DNA from: Moniliella sp. 'wahieum'
Taxonomy: Eukaryota > Basidiomycota > Moniliellomycetes > Moniliellales > Moniliellaceae
Direction of reading: 5' to 3'
Assembly (NCBI GenBank): GCA_003971905.1
Contig: RSEE01000003.1
Location: 930,001 to 994,000, forward strand
DNA length: 64,000 nt
Position numbers and translations under genes: made by a program. Shown here one piece after another: positions 1 through 12,800 of the stretch. Under the pieces are notes generated by a model. That model was given only the letters and a program-made list of their open reading frames with translations, made no database searches and had not been told where the DNA came from. Position 1 is the first letter of the stretch. Each line of letters opens with the position of its first letter.

Positions 1-1362
1 GACCGTGCACCGAGCTGGCTGGCCAGGCGGGGCCGCCCTTCCCAAGTGGGAGCAGATGGACCAGCTGCTTCAGATCTACTGGGACCAAGTGGCCGTTGTT
101 TCCCATGGTACGACGCGGCGCAGGTACGGGGCAAGGCAGAGAGCACTGTACGGTTGCCCGACAAGCCACTCAACAGCCAGCAGGGCGGGATGCTGCCTTT
201 GCTCGCCTTCCTCTGTGCCGTGGCAGCCAAAGTGTACAATCTGTCACCCTCCTCGCGCCTGCTTGAGTGGGAGTAGACACGGACGCGCCGGCCCGCCTCT
301 CGGGGCTGGGAAGGCAGTGTTTCCACCAAGGTTTTCTCCAGGTAGAACAGAACGCGGTCCGATGCGCGGCTGTCCCATCGTCCAGCTTCTCATCACGGCC
401 GGGATTGGGCTCAGCCTCGTGGCTGAGGTGGTTGTGTACTAGACACGTGTTTACGCGCTGCACGGCAGTCGCACATGGACGGACGGTTGGGCCCGGTGCA
501 GAGGATGAACCGGAAGGAGGACATTGTCCAGGCTGCTTGCTTTCCATGCTGGTCTACCTAGACTGGTGGGTGTCGCTATCACAGGGATGCCATATGGTCT
601 ATGAAAACACCTTCACCAGTCGTGGGAGGACGCACGTGTCCCAGAGCATATGGAGGCATTTTGCAGTGTGGGAGACCAACTGCGCATTGCCCGTCTCGCC
701 CTTTGGCTCGAGGACGGGGAAGCGACGGGGCAGGCCGTGGCCAAGGAGGCGAGGGCGGTGCTGGACGGGCTGCCACTCGGGCTGAGAGGGACAAGTGTGC
801 AAGCTGTGCAAGCTGTGCATGTGAAGAGCACACTCCACTTCTGCTGTTGGGGGTGCACATGCCCTTGTTTCCGGATGGTCGGGACCAAGCACGGGAGCAT
901 GCGATGGCACTGGTCGACTTGGCGCAGGAAGCACGGCAGAGGAGGTACTGCTGCTGCGTAGCAAGCGTGCGGCGCGTCATGCACTGGTCAATGCGGGGCT
1001 GGTTCTGCTTGCGGATGCTGTGCGTGCGAGGGCGCGAAAGCACGCGCGAGAGAGGAGGCAAGGCGATGCTGGAGGCGGCGGAGAACCTGGCGGAGGCGAC
1101 CCTGGAGCGCGAGCCGGCGACGCGGGCTCTACCGGAGGGGCTGGAGGGGCTGCTGCGGATGGGCTGCTGCAGCTGGCCAGCGGGGAGGGCGATGATGCGG
1201 CGGCGGTGGCGGCGGGCAGGCGGTGCGGACGAGATGGGGGTAGGTGTGGGCGCCGTTCTGTCCGACCCGTCCTGCAGCGGGGGGGGTGCCGGCAGGGCCG
1301 TCGTAGCCGCGAAGGAGGGCTTTGTACATTTTACTCCAGGCGACGAGATAGGGTTACTCTAG
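1..1362 (+). CDS. Fungal-type transcription factor domain protein, 3' part (5' end outside window)
   Basis: The segment reads as the C-terminal half of a fungal-specific transcription factor (the regulatory 'Fungal_trans' domain that follows a Zn2Cys6 DNA-binding domain). Pieces that fit the family, spread over shifted frames, are MDQLLQIYWDQV followed by FPWYDAAQV near 55-120, PLLAFLCAVAAKVYN near 195-240, and a later stretch with LLLLGVHMPLFPDGRDQ (about 840-890) and LVNAGLVLLADAV (about 985-1020). The last two match the helix pair near the end of such domains in spacing and character. The zinc cluster would lie left of base 1, so DNA-binding specificity cannot be judged. Several indels break the frame. 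The stop used here is the one after GDEIGLL at 1360-1362, which is a guess. Only the gene family is claimed, from pattern resemblance; a PIK-type or helical-repeat protein is not excluded. Confidence 0.42.
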
Positions 1363-1582
1363 CAGGTGTGGGTTGTGTTGCTGGACAGCCAGGCGGAACG
1401 CGGCGCCAAATGCAAACCCGCGCCGCATTCCGCCCCGGTGGGGCAGGCGGGGCATCCAAGCGCATCCAGCCTCCAGCGGGGCACAGCAGCACACAGCAGC
1501 CGCCGCAGCCGACCAGCCCCACGTGGAGGCCGCTGCCCCACCCCACCCTCCCCCCGAGCCCCACCGTCGCTGCGTCGCCGCC

Positions 1583-4500
1583 ATGTCCATGCGCGAGCGC
1601 CACAGCCGCCGCCCCAGCAAGGCCTCCCGCCCCCCGCCGAGCACACCCCCCCCACCGGCGCCGCCGCCCCCGTCCCCCCGCGCTCATCACCTACGCCGGC
1701 AGCGAGCCCCTGCTCGCCAGCCCCTTCTGCGCCCATGTCCTCTCCAGCATCTCCACCCAGCTGCCCATCACCGGCATCGCCCCGCCCGCCGTCGCCCGCA
1801 CCGCGCCACCGCCCCCTGCCGCCGGCGTCTGGAGCCCCGCCCCCGCGGCCAGCGAGCTCCCGCCTCTCCACACCGAGCTCGTCGAGCTCGGCACCCACCT
1901 GACCCGCGTCCAAGCCAGCAGGATGCCTTCATCTCTCCTTCCACGCCCTCTCCTTCCCGCTCGCCCACCTCTACCTGCTGGTCTGTGACGATGCCGAGCA
2001 CTACCGCACCTCGGTCCGCGACGATATCAACCGCTGGCACAACGTCCTCCGCCACACCCATGGCCTCCGCCTCCAGCCCGCCGAGATCCCGCACAACGGA
2101 CTCCGGCTGCGCCTCCGGCCAAACGCCCTCGGCTGCTGCGGCGGCGGCGGCCACCGCCGCTGCTGCGGACGTCGATGCCTCCAGCCCATCCTGGATGGAC
2201 AGGAGGAGCCCGATGGCTCATTGTGCTCATCGCTCCGGCTGACAGCGGCACGGCCGATGCCACCTCCTCTGGCGCCAAGCGTCTCTACACCTCCTTCCAA
2301 AAGGGCTCAGTCGCTGACAAACTCAAGTCGGATTTTGGCGCGGGCCATATCGTGCAGCTGACGCGCCTCCACCCTTGTTCCCGCCTGCGGCTATGGGGCG
2401 CTCGGGCCCTGCGCCTGGCGTTGACCCTGGCATGTTTGCCGATCTCATGGCAGCACTGCGACGATCGTGTGCGTTTCTCTGCAAACGATGGTGCGCGCAC
2501 AGGAAAGCATCCTTGCGCGCGCCGAGGCGGTGCACAATACGCTGTTGCTGCATGCCACCGGCGACGGGCTGGACCGGTTCGGTGCACGCAAGATGTGGGA
2601 CTTTAGTTCGTGGATGTTGGCCAAGGACTACCTTGCCCGCACGCTGGAGGCTTTGGGTATGTTGGACGATGCATACTTGCCTACGATGATATCGACACGA
2701 CCATCCTCGCTGGCTCGCATGACCGTCTCTCGGCGGAGTTGGGGGCCATCCCTACTTTTTTGCCTTGGGCGGCCTGAAGCAGGGAAACGACACGGAACCC
2801 ATCATTGACCCTCGCAGGAAACCGTACCGCGAGATGCTGCAGCGGGAACGAATGACTCTCTTTGATGCACGCGTGTTTGTGTTTGCGGCGCGCACGCGCC
2901 TGTTGGCCCAGCTGGGTGGCGCCGCACTCGTTCGTCTCCTCGCGACGCAGAACACGTTCCTTCCGGCCTCGTGCGCAGCCTGACCGCACGCCAGGTACGT
3001 TGCTGCCTTCCTCCGGCCTATTGTGCTCTCCCCTAACCTCCCCGTAATCCCTCCTCCAGACTATGCCCCGTGCCTACTGGCTTCATGGCAGTACACCAAC
3101 AGCCTTGACATTGCTCAGCATGCGTCGAATGGTGGGGTGAACACGAAGCGAAGAAGATGGAAAAGCCACCTCCGCCTCCTTCTGTCTCAGCCGACTCGAC
3201 CGCGCCTCGGACGGGACAGCGTTCCTGCAACACCGAAGGTGAGGACAGCTTACGGCGTCAGCGTTCCAGGCGGCCAAGGCCATTCTGCTTGGTCGGGCGC
3301 GGGCGCAGCTAGAAGTGCTCGGGGGTGGAGCACAAGTTCTTGCCTGCCCTGGCCCCGTTTGCACGGTAGGGGTCTATGCCTTCCCCAATTCGAATGGGGA
3401 GGAGCAAGCGGTAACGACGAGCAAGACCAAAGGTCGAAGTGACCAATGAGGATCTCCTTGCTGCTTTGGTAGGAGAAAATGCGTTTGACCTCCGCTACGG
3501 CGCAGCGGTAGAGACGGAGATGGCGGCGTGGATGCAAGCTCGCAAGACCGCCGGTCTGATGGGGTTACGCTACCGCGTAGGATGCCTCGCATTTTAGCGG
3601 GCTGGTACCAGGAATCGCTGGAGACGTTCGCTGCCCTCGCCGATTCGTATGCGGAAGAAGGTATGAATGCGCTGGTGGAGGAACAGCTGGTCTTGTGGTT
3701 GACCGCATTTGATCGTCTGGAAACAAAGGGGGACAGCTCAGGGGATTGGATTCCGATGGCGGTACGGCTGTGAATGCACGCTCGCTCTTGAAGGAGCGGG
3801 TGCGGATGTTGCCCGTTCCCAAGACGGGCATCAGCTCTGCCAGCCCGTGGCGTAGGACGATACGGTGGGAGCGGCTACGCTCCGTCGAGCCCCCTGAGGA
3901 GGAAGGAGAGCACCATGTGATCAAGGGTTTGTTGCATTTTCGCTACGGGCTGCGACCAATGCGGCGACGACATGCAAAGAAGAAGACGGGGCTGTGCTCC
4001 GTGTGGAACTGCTTGCGCGTCTCGCGGCAGAGCTCAAGGTGGACGGGATTCGACTAAGGGTGCGCAACTCGCATCGTCCCGCCGTCTGGTTCGGATCGGA
4101 CGCGCCATCGCGCGATGGTGCTCAAGTGCTTCTCCGTCCCGGCGTGAACCAACTGGACCTCTTTGCCCCGGCGCCGCCCACGGGACGCTATGTGGTGGAC
4201 CGGGCCCAAGTCCTGGTAGGGCCCTTTGCCTTTGAGTACAGTTTGCCTGTGGGGCCGTTGGACCCCGTGGCGGGACCCACCCTCTCCCCGGGCCAGGGCA
4301 CCGGGTGCGAAACGGCGCAGCTGATCAACATTCCTGAAGATGGTGATGCGTTGTATGCAACGCTGTCCCTTCCCGAGGACATTGTGCTGGATGCGGAGCG
4401 CATGGTAGAGATCACGCTCCATGCCGGGCGGAACCATGTGCAGACCGCTGAGCTCGCCCTTTTGACTCTGGCGGGAGACAGCGTGCCCATCCCAGACGCC

Positions 4501-6205
4501 CGTCTGGCCGGGGAGAAGGCGACGTTGGATGAAGATGCGCCGTCGGCGGGCGTCAGCGAGGTTGGCGCTACCCGTTTGACCGCGGTGGAGAATGCACCCC
4601 GGGTACAAGTACACGACCTGGCTCCGCGCACCGTCGCACGCGTCCTGGTCCCGCTCGATCCCATCTTGGATGCCTCGCCGGCCCAGGGCGGAGGGGGCAT
4701 GGTGCACCTGCATTTGCAAGTGGACTATGTGACCAAGGTACGGCCCGAGGTGGCACGCGTGCTACGCCGCAGGGTGGATCTCAGGACGGCTCTGCCCATC
4801 GGAGTAAGTGTCCAGGACTTTTTCCTGCTCACCCACTTGTTCTCCAAGTTTGCCGTTCTGGCCGGCGGCAACGACGCGCTGCGTGTGCGCTCGGCCCAAC
4901 TCGAGTCGCCCAACGGCCAGTTGACGGTGCATGCACCCCCAGCGGATCAACCAACGGTCGTGACCCCCCCCAACCTGCCTCTTTTGTCTTCCGCTTGGAC
5001 CCGGCCGGAAAGCCTGGGCCCGATTCGGATACCAGTGCCAATACCGATGCCAATACCCTTGCCAATACCGATGCGAATACTGATGCCAATGCCGATGCCG
5101 GTGCCGATGCTGGTGCCGATGCCGATGCCAATGGCGACGCCGACGCCGAGCCGAAAGCAGCCAAGACGATACGAGTCAAACGGGAAGCGCACTCCAGTTG
5201 ACCCTCTTCTTCCGCTCTCTCGCCGAGGAAGCTCGCCTGACCACCCTAGCCCATCTAGAGCAGCGCATTGACGAGGCCGACCCGACGGGCAAGCTGCTCT
5301 CCCCTGCCCGACGAACGTGTCTCCGCCGCGCGCTGGGGCGGCTCGTGGAGGACCGTTTGGACTCGTCCCGCTACGCCTTGACAGGCGAGATTCTGCTTGG
5401 CCAGTTCTCCCTACGGGCATGGGAGGTAACGTGTGATCGATGGGGCGTGGCCGCCGCTACGGGAGGCGAGGAAGAGACGGAACGAGATGCAATCTTGTCG
5501 GTGGTGCAGCGGGCGTTGGAGGATGCTGCGTCAGGCTCGTCGGCGGGAGAAAAGGGGACGTGGCACCGTTTGATCTTGTCTGTCGATCCACCTCGTACCT
5601 CGGTAGTGGCCGCCGTGGAGATCAAGTTGGGTCCTGGGCCCGTTCCGCTGTTGGTGGGCCAGCCACGGAAGGCCGAGGTGACGATCCGCACCTGGACCGG
5701 CTGGAAGGGCAATGCGTTGCTCCCTCCCAAAGGCGAGGAAGTGGCGGCACTGCCGGCGACAGTGGGCGAGGAAGACCCGCATTGGGAATTGACGTACGAA
5801 GTGTTGGGCGGGTACGATACCTGGCTTATGGCCGGCAAGGCGAGGGGCACGTTACCGCTCCCGCACCTCGGCCACCTGCATGGAGGCAACCAAGTCCTGG
5901 TTCATACCATCCCCTTGACCTTGGTCCCTGTCAAGCACGGTGCGCTCCTCTTCCCTGGCGTGAGCGTGAGCGTGACGCCGAAACCGATGGGGGGCGACGT
6001 GGAGCATGCGGAACAGGCGGCGCTTGCCTCGGCCTCGGCCGCCTTGGGCGCACGCTCCGACGTGCCCACGTGCGAGACGTGGCAGTCCAACGGCGCTGAA
6101 CGCGCCGAGGTCGTGCCCCGCAGGTCCCGAGCCACCTTTTGGGTCGACCTGCCCAACGGCTCCCACTGGTCGTCCCAGCCTGGCACGCGCTTCGTGCCTA
6201 CCTGA
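1583..6205 (+). CDS. TRS130: TRAPP II complex subunit Trs130/TRAPPC10
   Basis: This large subunit of the TRAPP II tethering complex helps activate Rab11/Ypt31-type GTPases at the late Golgi. The N-terminal part has ITYAGSEPLLASPF (about 1686), the two-stretch signature LYLLVCDDAEHYRTSV (about 1969) and WLIVLIAP followed by SVADKLKSDFGAGHIVQL (about 2213-2360), the order known for TRAPPC10. A helical middle (LAGWYQESLETFAALA near 3600) and a beta-rich C-terminal half (3990-6200) ending FWVDLPNGSHW complete it. The span is about 1,500 codons, normal for the family. An intron at 2995-3059 has a GTACGT donor and a CTCCAG acceptor. The ATG at 1583 is chosen because a proline-rich leader runs from it into the conserved domain. 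Frame breaks near 1680 (a C-run), near 1900-1920 and around 5150-5200 look like single-base indels. Confidence 0.8.
5026..5150 (+). repeat. Degenerate 12-base coding repeat inside TRS130
   Basis: The unit approximates 'gatgccaatacc'. In the frame continuous with the downstream gene it encodes a run of Asp, Ala, Asn and Thr (for example DANTLANTDANTDAN). It sits between two folded parts of the protein and is probably a flexible linker. A competing frame would read it as a Pro/Met/Ile repeat, but only the acidic frame joins the flanking TRAPPC10 sequence. Confidence 0.65.
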
Positions 6206-6385
6206 TTGCAGTGTCTCCCCCAACGCTAACGCCCACTCTGGACTCTGCTCCCAGCGCACAGCGCACAGCTCACAGCGCACACCAATCCAATGCCATTTCT
6301 ATGTTTTTGCGAGACGAAAGGTGGGCTACATATGGATAGAGATGCATACATACAGCCGGGCACATTGCTCTGTGGCACCCATCGC

Positions 6386-9300
6386 TCAGTTGCGCGTCGA
6401 CGGCGGCGGGGCGGCGGTCGTCGCCGCGGGGCGAGGAGGGACGTGTCGGATCCGACGCGGTACACCATGGGTTCCAAGCCAGGCGAGGTGCCAGCAGATA
6501 CGGGGGGGGACTGCCGGGCGTCGAGCGGGGGGCAGGGGGGAGCTCCTGCGTGGTGGCGTAGGCGACGGCGGAACGGAAGGGGCGGTGGTAAAGGAGCCTG
6601 AGGTTAACGAGCCATTGGAAGTTACCGACGCCACCGAGGCAGCCGAGAGAGAGTTGCGTGTACCTGTGCCCCACGCCAAGCCCACGGCGTCCTGACCAGC
6701 AGACAGTGGTTCCTCCTCCTCGGGGTTGGACAAGGCGACGGTAGGAGGTGCAGGAGGCGGGCGGTGCGGCTTGTGTTTCGCAGGTTTGGGAGGGCGAGGC
6801 GGAGGACGAAGTGGGCCGGGGGGCAGGACCGAGGGGATGCACCCGCCCGAAGGGGAGCGGGACGGTTTGTTGCTCCGATTGATGGGGGGAGGGAAAGCTT
6901 TAGCGAGATTGACTTGGCCGCTTGTCCGCCGGTCGCTGGGCGGGGGCGGCGGGCCCCGGCGCCGCGCACCGCTCGTGCGTCCATAGGTGGTGTGGGGGGG
7001 AAGAAGACAGAGGGGGGAAAGGGAGAGGCGGTACGATCGACACTCTGCTCTGCAAGCAGGAACGCAGCAGCCGAACGAGGAGCGTCGGTCACGTCCTTTT
7101 CTGTGTTTTCCTCCTCGGGATCCAGAGGCGTAGCAGGCCGGGTGGTGGCTTGTCTCCGCTCTTTCCCGTCCTTTACCATGGGCGGAAGAGCAGAACGGGA
7201 AGAACGGCGCACTACCCCGGGTCGGTCTTCCGCGACCGAAGAAACAGAGGCCCGACGACGCCGGGTCGATGCCTGTCGCGCCAGTACGCTCGCCCGCCGT
7301 CCCAAGTTGGCAGGGGCCGGGGCCACTTGGCTCATCAGATCTTCCTCATTGGGAGCAAGGGCCGTGGAATCATCAGCATCACTAGGCCGCAGGCCCGAAG
7401 TCGACACAGCACGTGGCCGACCCTCAGTCGCCGCCTCTTGTTGGTCCTCCGTTGCTTGCAAGTTGGCATTGGCGATCTTTTGTGTCGCTGCATCGGCCTG
7501 GGCATGCGCCTGGGCCAACGGATCGTCCTCGCGTAGCTCGCCCTTGGAATCAGCTCGTTCGCGAACCACCTGAACCAGTTCCTGCACCCGATGCATCGTC
7601 TGGTCTAGCGTCACCTCTTCTGGCAGCGGAGGGCAGAAAGAAGGGTTAGGCGTTGATCCAGTACGGGTGGCTGGCTTAGGGGACAAAGCCGGAAGGGGCA
7701 GTGTTGCTTCGGACATTGACCTTTTCGGGTGTGGGGACACTCTGGGCCAGGAGGAGACACCACTCGGACGAAAGACAACGGTTGCACAGCCTGATCGTGG
7801 CCGGGTCCATCTCGCGAAACTGCTGTTGGGCTAGAATGCGGAGAAGCAGAGCACGGATTTCGGGCTGTTTGTATGAGTTGGCTCGGAGCTGAGTGTTGAG
7901 CATGAGCGGGTGGAGGACGCGAAGATAAGTGTGACGTAGGGTATCCCGTTCGTCCGGCAAGTCCTGGATTTCGCGAATGAAAATGTCAAGCAGGACCTTG
8001 AGGTCGTTGGTGTAAAAGAAGAGAGCAAGATCGGGGGTGGTAAAGAGGACATAGAGAAGCTTGAGAATCAAAAGCTGGATGCACATGTCCTCCTCCACGT
8101 CGTGGGAGGTGCGGTTGAGCAAAGATAATGTTCTCGCTAAATGTTTTGCTGGCGTGCAGGCGTAGGCGAAGCACATTCACCACCAGGTTGGCCCTGGGAC
8201 GGTGCTGATCCGACTTGGTGCGCTTCTGTTGCGACACGCCACTGAGGCCACTGGCGATGGACCCGTTCGACTTGGTAGGGGGGTCAGCCAAAGAGGCAAC
8301 CATGAATTGCTCGTTCAGCGCAAGCTGTGATACAGAAGGGTCAGAAGGTGCCGCCTACAATAAAAGCAAGGAGAGACGCACAATGAGAAGAATGACATGG
8401 TAGTTGAAGAACTCGTCTTGCTGGTCCCGGGTCTCCTCGACCAGGTCAAACAAATGGTTGATGAACGAGGCCGAGATGCATGCCAGCTGGGACGGGTGCA
8501 GAAGTTGAACCTTGCAAAGAAGATAAAACAGCTGGACTGCCTTGACGCGCAAGTCAGCCTGAAGTGTTGCAACGTGTGCAGGGAGCACTTCCGGATGTGG
8601 GTCAGAACCGGCTGGGTCCTCACTGTTTTGCGATGGTAGTGAGGCGTGTGGCCAAGCAGGGAGAGTGTCCAGAGGTTGTTCTGAGGGGGCAGTTGAGGAG
8701 AGCGAGTCAAGGTCCCCGAGTCCCTGGTCACACGGGTTGGGGGCATGCGCAAGGGGCTGAGATGGGCCAGATGGAAGCGCCCAAGGAGCGAATAAGTTGA
8801 GGATCGGGGCATTTGCTTATCCTTCGGTACACGCTGTGGTCCATAGCAGCGAGATGAAGGATGGAGGTGACGGCCATTAGCAACAAGGGCCCTGGAGTTC
8901 CCTCTTTGCGCAGAAGATCGACAAGCACATCGGCAACGCGGTGCCAGCGCAACTGGCAATAATACGAGCTGCCGATCCGCTCAGCTAGCAGGTCGGCCGC
9001 AGCTGGTGTGGGCAGTGTATCCTCGATCCTTTGGTCGAGCAACTCATACAGCACGTCAAAGGTGGCGGCAATATTGCGGCGCGAAACTGGATCACGGTCG
9101 TCCTCGTCGTCAGGATCGGGCATGGGCGGGGAGAGGGGGAAAAGGTCGTCCACTTGGGCCCAAAAGAGCGGCTGGTCGAAAGGGGCAACGGGGACGCTGG
9201 TATCATCGAGAGCGCTCACGTGGACAGGGGAGGAGGGTCGTTGTGTGCCGTGTGCATGGCGAGCGCGGGGGGGAGGGGGGAGGAGGGGCGGCAGGCGGAC

Positions 9301-9408
9301 GGAGCAAGGGGGAGCGATGGCGATGGAGATGGCAATGGCGATGGCGACGGCGATGGAGACGGAGATGGAGGTGAGATGGCGACGCAGAGCGATCGCCGCC
9401 CGCCCCAC
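6386..9408 (-). CDS. LDB17: Ldb17/Dip1/SPIN90-family actin regulator
   Basis: Proteins of this family bind Arp2/3 through a leucine-rich armadillo-like domain and start linear actin filaments at endocytic patches. The domain is plain here: LLILKLLYVLFTTP, then FFYTNDLKVLLDIFIRE, LRHTYLRVLHPLM and NSYKQPEIRALLLRIL (about 8090-7850 on the minus strand). An N-terminal helical part (about 9200-8400, DVLYELLDQRIEDTL and LRVKAVQLFYLLCKV) precedes it. The last third (7740-6386) is a low-complexity Ser/Pro/Arg tail, where Ldb17 homologues carry proline motifs for SH3 partners. The tail ends in basic-proline text and stops at 6386-6388. The ATG at 9408 opens with an Ile/Ala/Ser run made by a six-base repeat, so the true start could be downstream or in an upstream exon. 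Frame breaks are seen near 8350, 8165 and 6800. The stop is only 180 bases from the convergent TRS130 stop. Confidence 0.75.
9300..9372 (-). repeat. Six-base repeat (gatggc/gatgga) at the 5' end of the Ldb17 gene
   Basis: Imperfect copies of a hexamer run across this stretch. On the minus strand they give alternating Ile, Ala, Ser and Val codons. Either it is the first coding part of the Ldb17-like protein or it is 5' leader sequence read through by an upstream ATG; the family does not normally have such an N-terminus. Confidence 0.55.
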
Positions 9409-9846
9409 CGTTGTGAACGTCTACGCCGCTGCCAACGCCGCATCCACGCGGTGAGTGAGCAGAGCGCTGATTGATGGCTGATTGCGCTGATTGAATACTG
9501 AGGAGGCCACCGATCAGCGGCTGTGTGACCGCTGATCATCCACCACTCCGCTGCCCCGCCGCTCTCTCTCCGCGCCGGCCAGGGCGAAAGTTTGAAATGT
9601 GACAGGCAGGTGGGCTTATCTAATCGCATGCACAGCCCAGGCTGAGTCTCAGCGCGCTGAGCTGATCGCTGATCAGCGATCACCCCACTTCACGCGAATG
9701 CTGAGCCCTGGCATGGCACATGGCATGCCGCCCCCTCCTTGCACCGATGTTCCCCCACGAGTGTATGCGGGTTACTCTGATGCGCTCGTCCAGGTCACCC
9801 GCGCTGCCCTCAGGCCTCACATGTCACAGCCCTCGCCGCCGCCGCC

Positions 9847-12800
9847 ATGCCCCTCCTCCAGCACATCGAGCGGCAGCAGACGACGCGTGGGTGGGATCTG
9901 CTCAAGTTCTGCGCCGCCACCGACGTGTGTGCTGGCCAGCGCGGTGAGATGGCCGTCTACCGCCGCCCACGGCTGGTGGTGCGCGTCCGCACCGGCACCT
10001 GCACCCAACCGTCGGCGTTTGGCGTCGTCCGCGGCCGCGCCTGCGGTGGGAACCAGCCTGGGAGCTGGCTGGACCGAGTGCGAATCGCTGGTGGTGGATG
10101 TGCACTGGATTGTGGATGAGTCTCGGGTGGACGCTGTGCCTGCGCAGCTTGTGCGTCCCCCCCCCCCCGCCGTGTTACCAGACGCGGGCCCCTGCCCAGG
10201 CTGATGGCTGACCCTCCAGAGCCACAGGAGCACGTAGACCTCCAGCTGCTATTGCGCGAATCGCAGCCCCGGCTATCGGTGGAGATGTCTGCCTCACAAC
10301 CAACCACGTCTCTTGCGCGCCGCGCATCACCGGCTGTGGTCAAGATCTGTGCGCATGTCGTCTCCCTCCGCTACACCCAGCACGACGGCCAGCAGCGCCG
10401 GACCGAGTTGCACTTTGGCAGTCCCCAGGACGCAGATCAGTTTCTGGCCAGCATCCAGGTAGGTCCTGTTTCCAATGCGCTGTCACGGCGCTGCAGATGC
10501 AAGCCATGGCATGCGACAGGAGGCCTGGTCGCAGTGGCGGATGCGGTTGCGGCCTCTGGACGGTGAGAGCCGAGCACTGACGGATTGGCTTGTGCTTGCT
10601 CTGCATGACACCAGGACGCATGTGCGGTGACGCGGGTGCCGTCGTGGCGGTACGATCAGCTGAGGGCACAGCAGGCCCGCCGTGTCCGCTCCCGTAGCGC
10701 CGCCCCGGTGCGTCCGCAGTCGGCATTCACCCCGCGCCCGCACCGCCCACCCCGACCGCCACCCTGGCCCAGCGGCCAGCAGCCTCGGCCTCTCTTCTTC
10801 GCAGCCGGCCGGCCTGCCGTACCCGCGAGCCACGCAGAGCGCCCATGTCCCCCGCTCGGCCGCCTGGGGAAGCCAGGAGCCCTGGGGCGCAGGCGACCTC
10901 TTTGCCCAGTCGCGCGCCAGCCCGCCAGTGCCGCCGCCCGGCCGGTCTCTGTCGCATGGAACGGTCCACCCCGACCGCCGAACGCCGCCGCTGTTGATGC
11001 TGGACGTGGAAAGCTGCCCTCTCATGCCCCATCCCTCCTCGCCCCAGCAACCGCAGGCAGGCATCCGCCCCCTCTTGCCCAGCAGCCGAAGCGCGCAACA
11101 ACACAGGTCCCCGCCTCACCCGCCCCTCTCCCCCACCGTCCTCAGCAGCGTTCATCTCGCATCATGCTGCGCCCCCCGCGCCCCCGCACTCCCCGCACCG
11201 ACCGCGCCTTCCCCCCAGACCAAACACAACTCTTCAGCGCTATGGAACGTAGCCCTGGATCTGCACCGCGCCGGATCCAAAGCAGAACCCAGCGGCTCAC
11301 AACTTGGTCACCTTCCCACCCCGACTCAGGCCGCAGTACACACACCTCAGCATGCCAAACCTTGTCACTTGGCTTCACCGAATGCATCAGACTCAACCTC
11401 AACCTCCGCCCTCGGCCCAACCGCTTTTCCCTCAATCACGGGACAAGATTGCGCCCGCCATTGCGAGACCTGTGCCTCCCCTTCTGCGGGTTTCTGCTAC
11501 GACGAATGTAAAGACCCTTGAACAGAGACAAGAGACACGACCGAAGGTTGAGATCGTCCCTAAAGTGTCGGCGCCAGTGTCTTCTGCGCTTCCTCTGCCT
11601 CCTGCTTCCCAAACCGCTAAAAGACCGCAAAACAGGCTGGGAAACAGACCGCAAACAGGCTGGGAAACAGACCGTGAAACAGACCATTCCAATGCCTCCG
11701 ACACATCATAAGCCTTCCACATTTCGACCTCCTATTTTCGTGACGGATCGTGGCTCTTCAGAGACCCCTATGCCAGAACGGCACGGAGGTTGTGCTACCC
11801 ATGCGTTATCGGCACAATCCGGGTTTCCACAGCCTGCCTCCCAGGAAGGACGCCCATTAAACCCTGAACCCAGCACCGATATTGGGCACGGGTGCGAACC
11901 CTCCCCAAGCAGACTGTGGGGCAGTCAATGTAGAGCCTGTACCCGCACACGACGGTCCTGCAGCGACCCCCAGGGCGTGCAAAACAGTGCCCAACTCCTC
12001 TGGTCCAACTGCGGCCTGCTCGTCCGGGTCAAGCCTGCTCTTGCCCCACCGCGTACCAGTTGCAACTCCCGTTCGTGCACCAAGCACTCTAGGGTCTCCG
12101 GCTCTGCCTCTCAATACGGGCATGACACATCTCCCAGTTCAACGGCCTCGTCCACCTTCGGCGGAAAGAGCAGGGGTTTCTGTGGTGCATGATCCCAACA
12201 CAGTGGGAGAAGCCATCGTCGCGCCGTCATCCCAAAAGAGGCCCCTTGCGGCCCACCTAACGCACTGCGGCCCTCATCTCTTGGAGAAACCGGGACAGAC
12301 CTGCGCGATTCGCGTTCGACGAGCTCCACCCTTCCAACCCTTCCAATCGCTCCCACTGTTCCAACCGCTCCCACTGTTCCAACCGCTCCCACTGTTCCAA
12401 CCGCTCCCACTGTTCCAACCGCTCCCACCGCCCCCACAGCTCCCACAGCTCCCACCGCTCCACCGCTCCACCGCTCCCACCGCTCCCACCGCTCCCACCC
12501 CTCTTACTGCTTCCACCACCGCTCTTACCGCTCCCACCCTTCCCACCGTACCCAGCCTTCCCACCGCTCCCACCGCTCCCACTGCTCCACCGCTCCGATC
12601 GTTCCCATCGCACCCATCGTTGCTCCCAACGCTCCCATCGGTCCCCCCTCTGCTGCTCCATGTCCAGCACCGCTGCCCGTGGGCACATCGTCACAAACAC
12701 TAGGCACCTCTCAACGAAGCGCTGATCTAGTCCCACAACCAACGGGAGCCAGAAGCGCCCGTCGCCCGTACCGGACACTACTGCATCCGGGCAAGAAAAC

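Noticed and set aside
1331..1913. Minus-strand Gly/Arg-rich frames across the start of TRS130
   Set aside because: They are shadows of the proline- and alanine-rich plus-strand leader and have no family resemblance.
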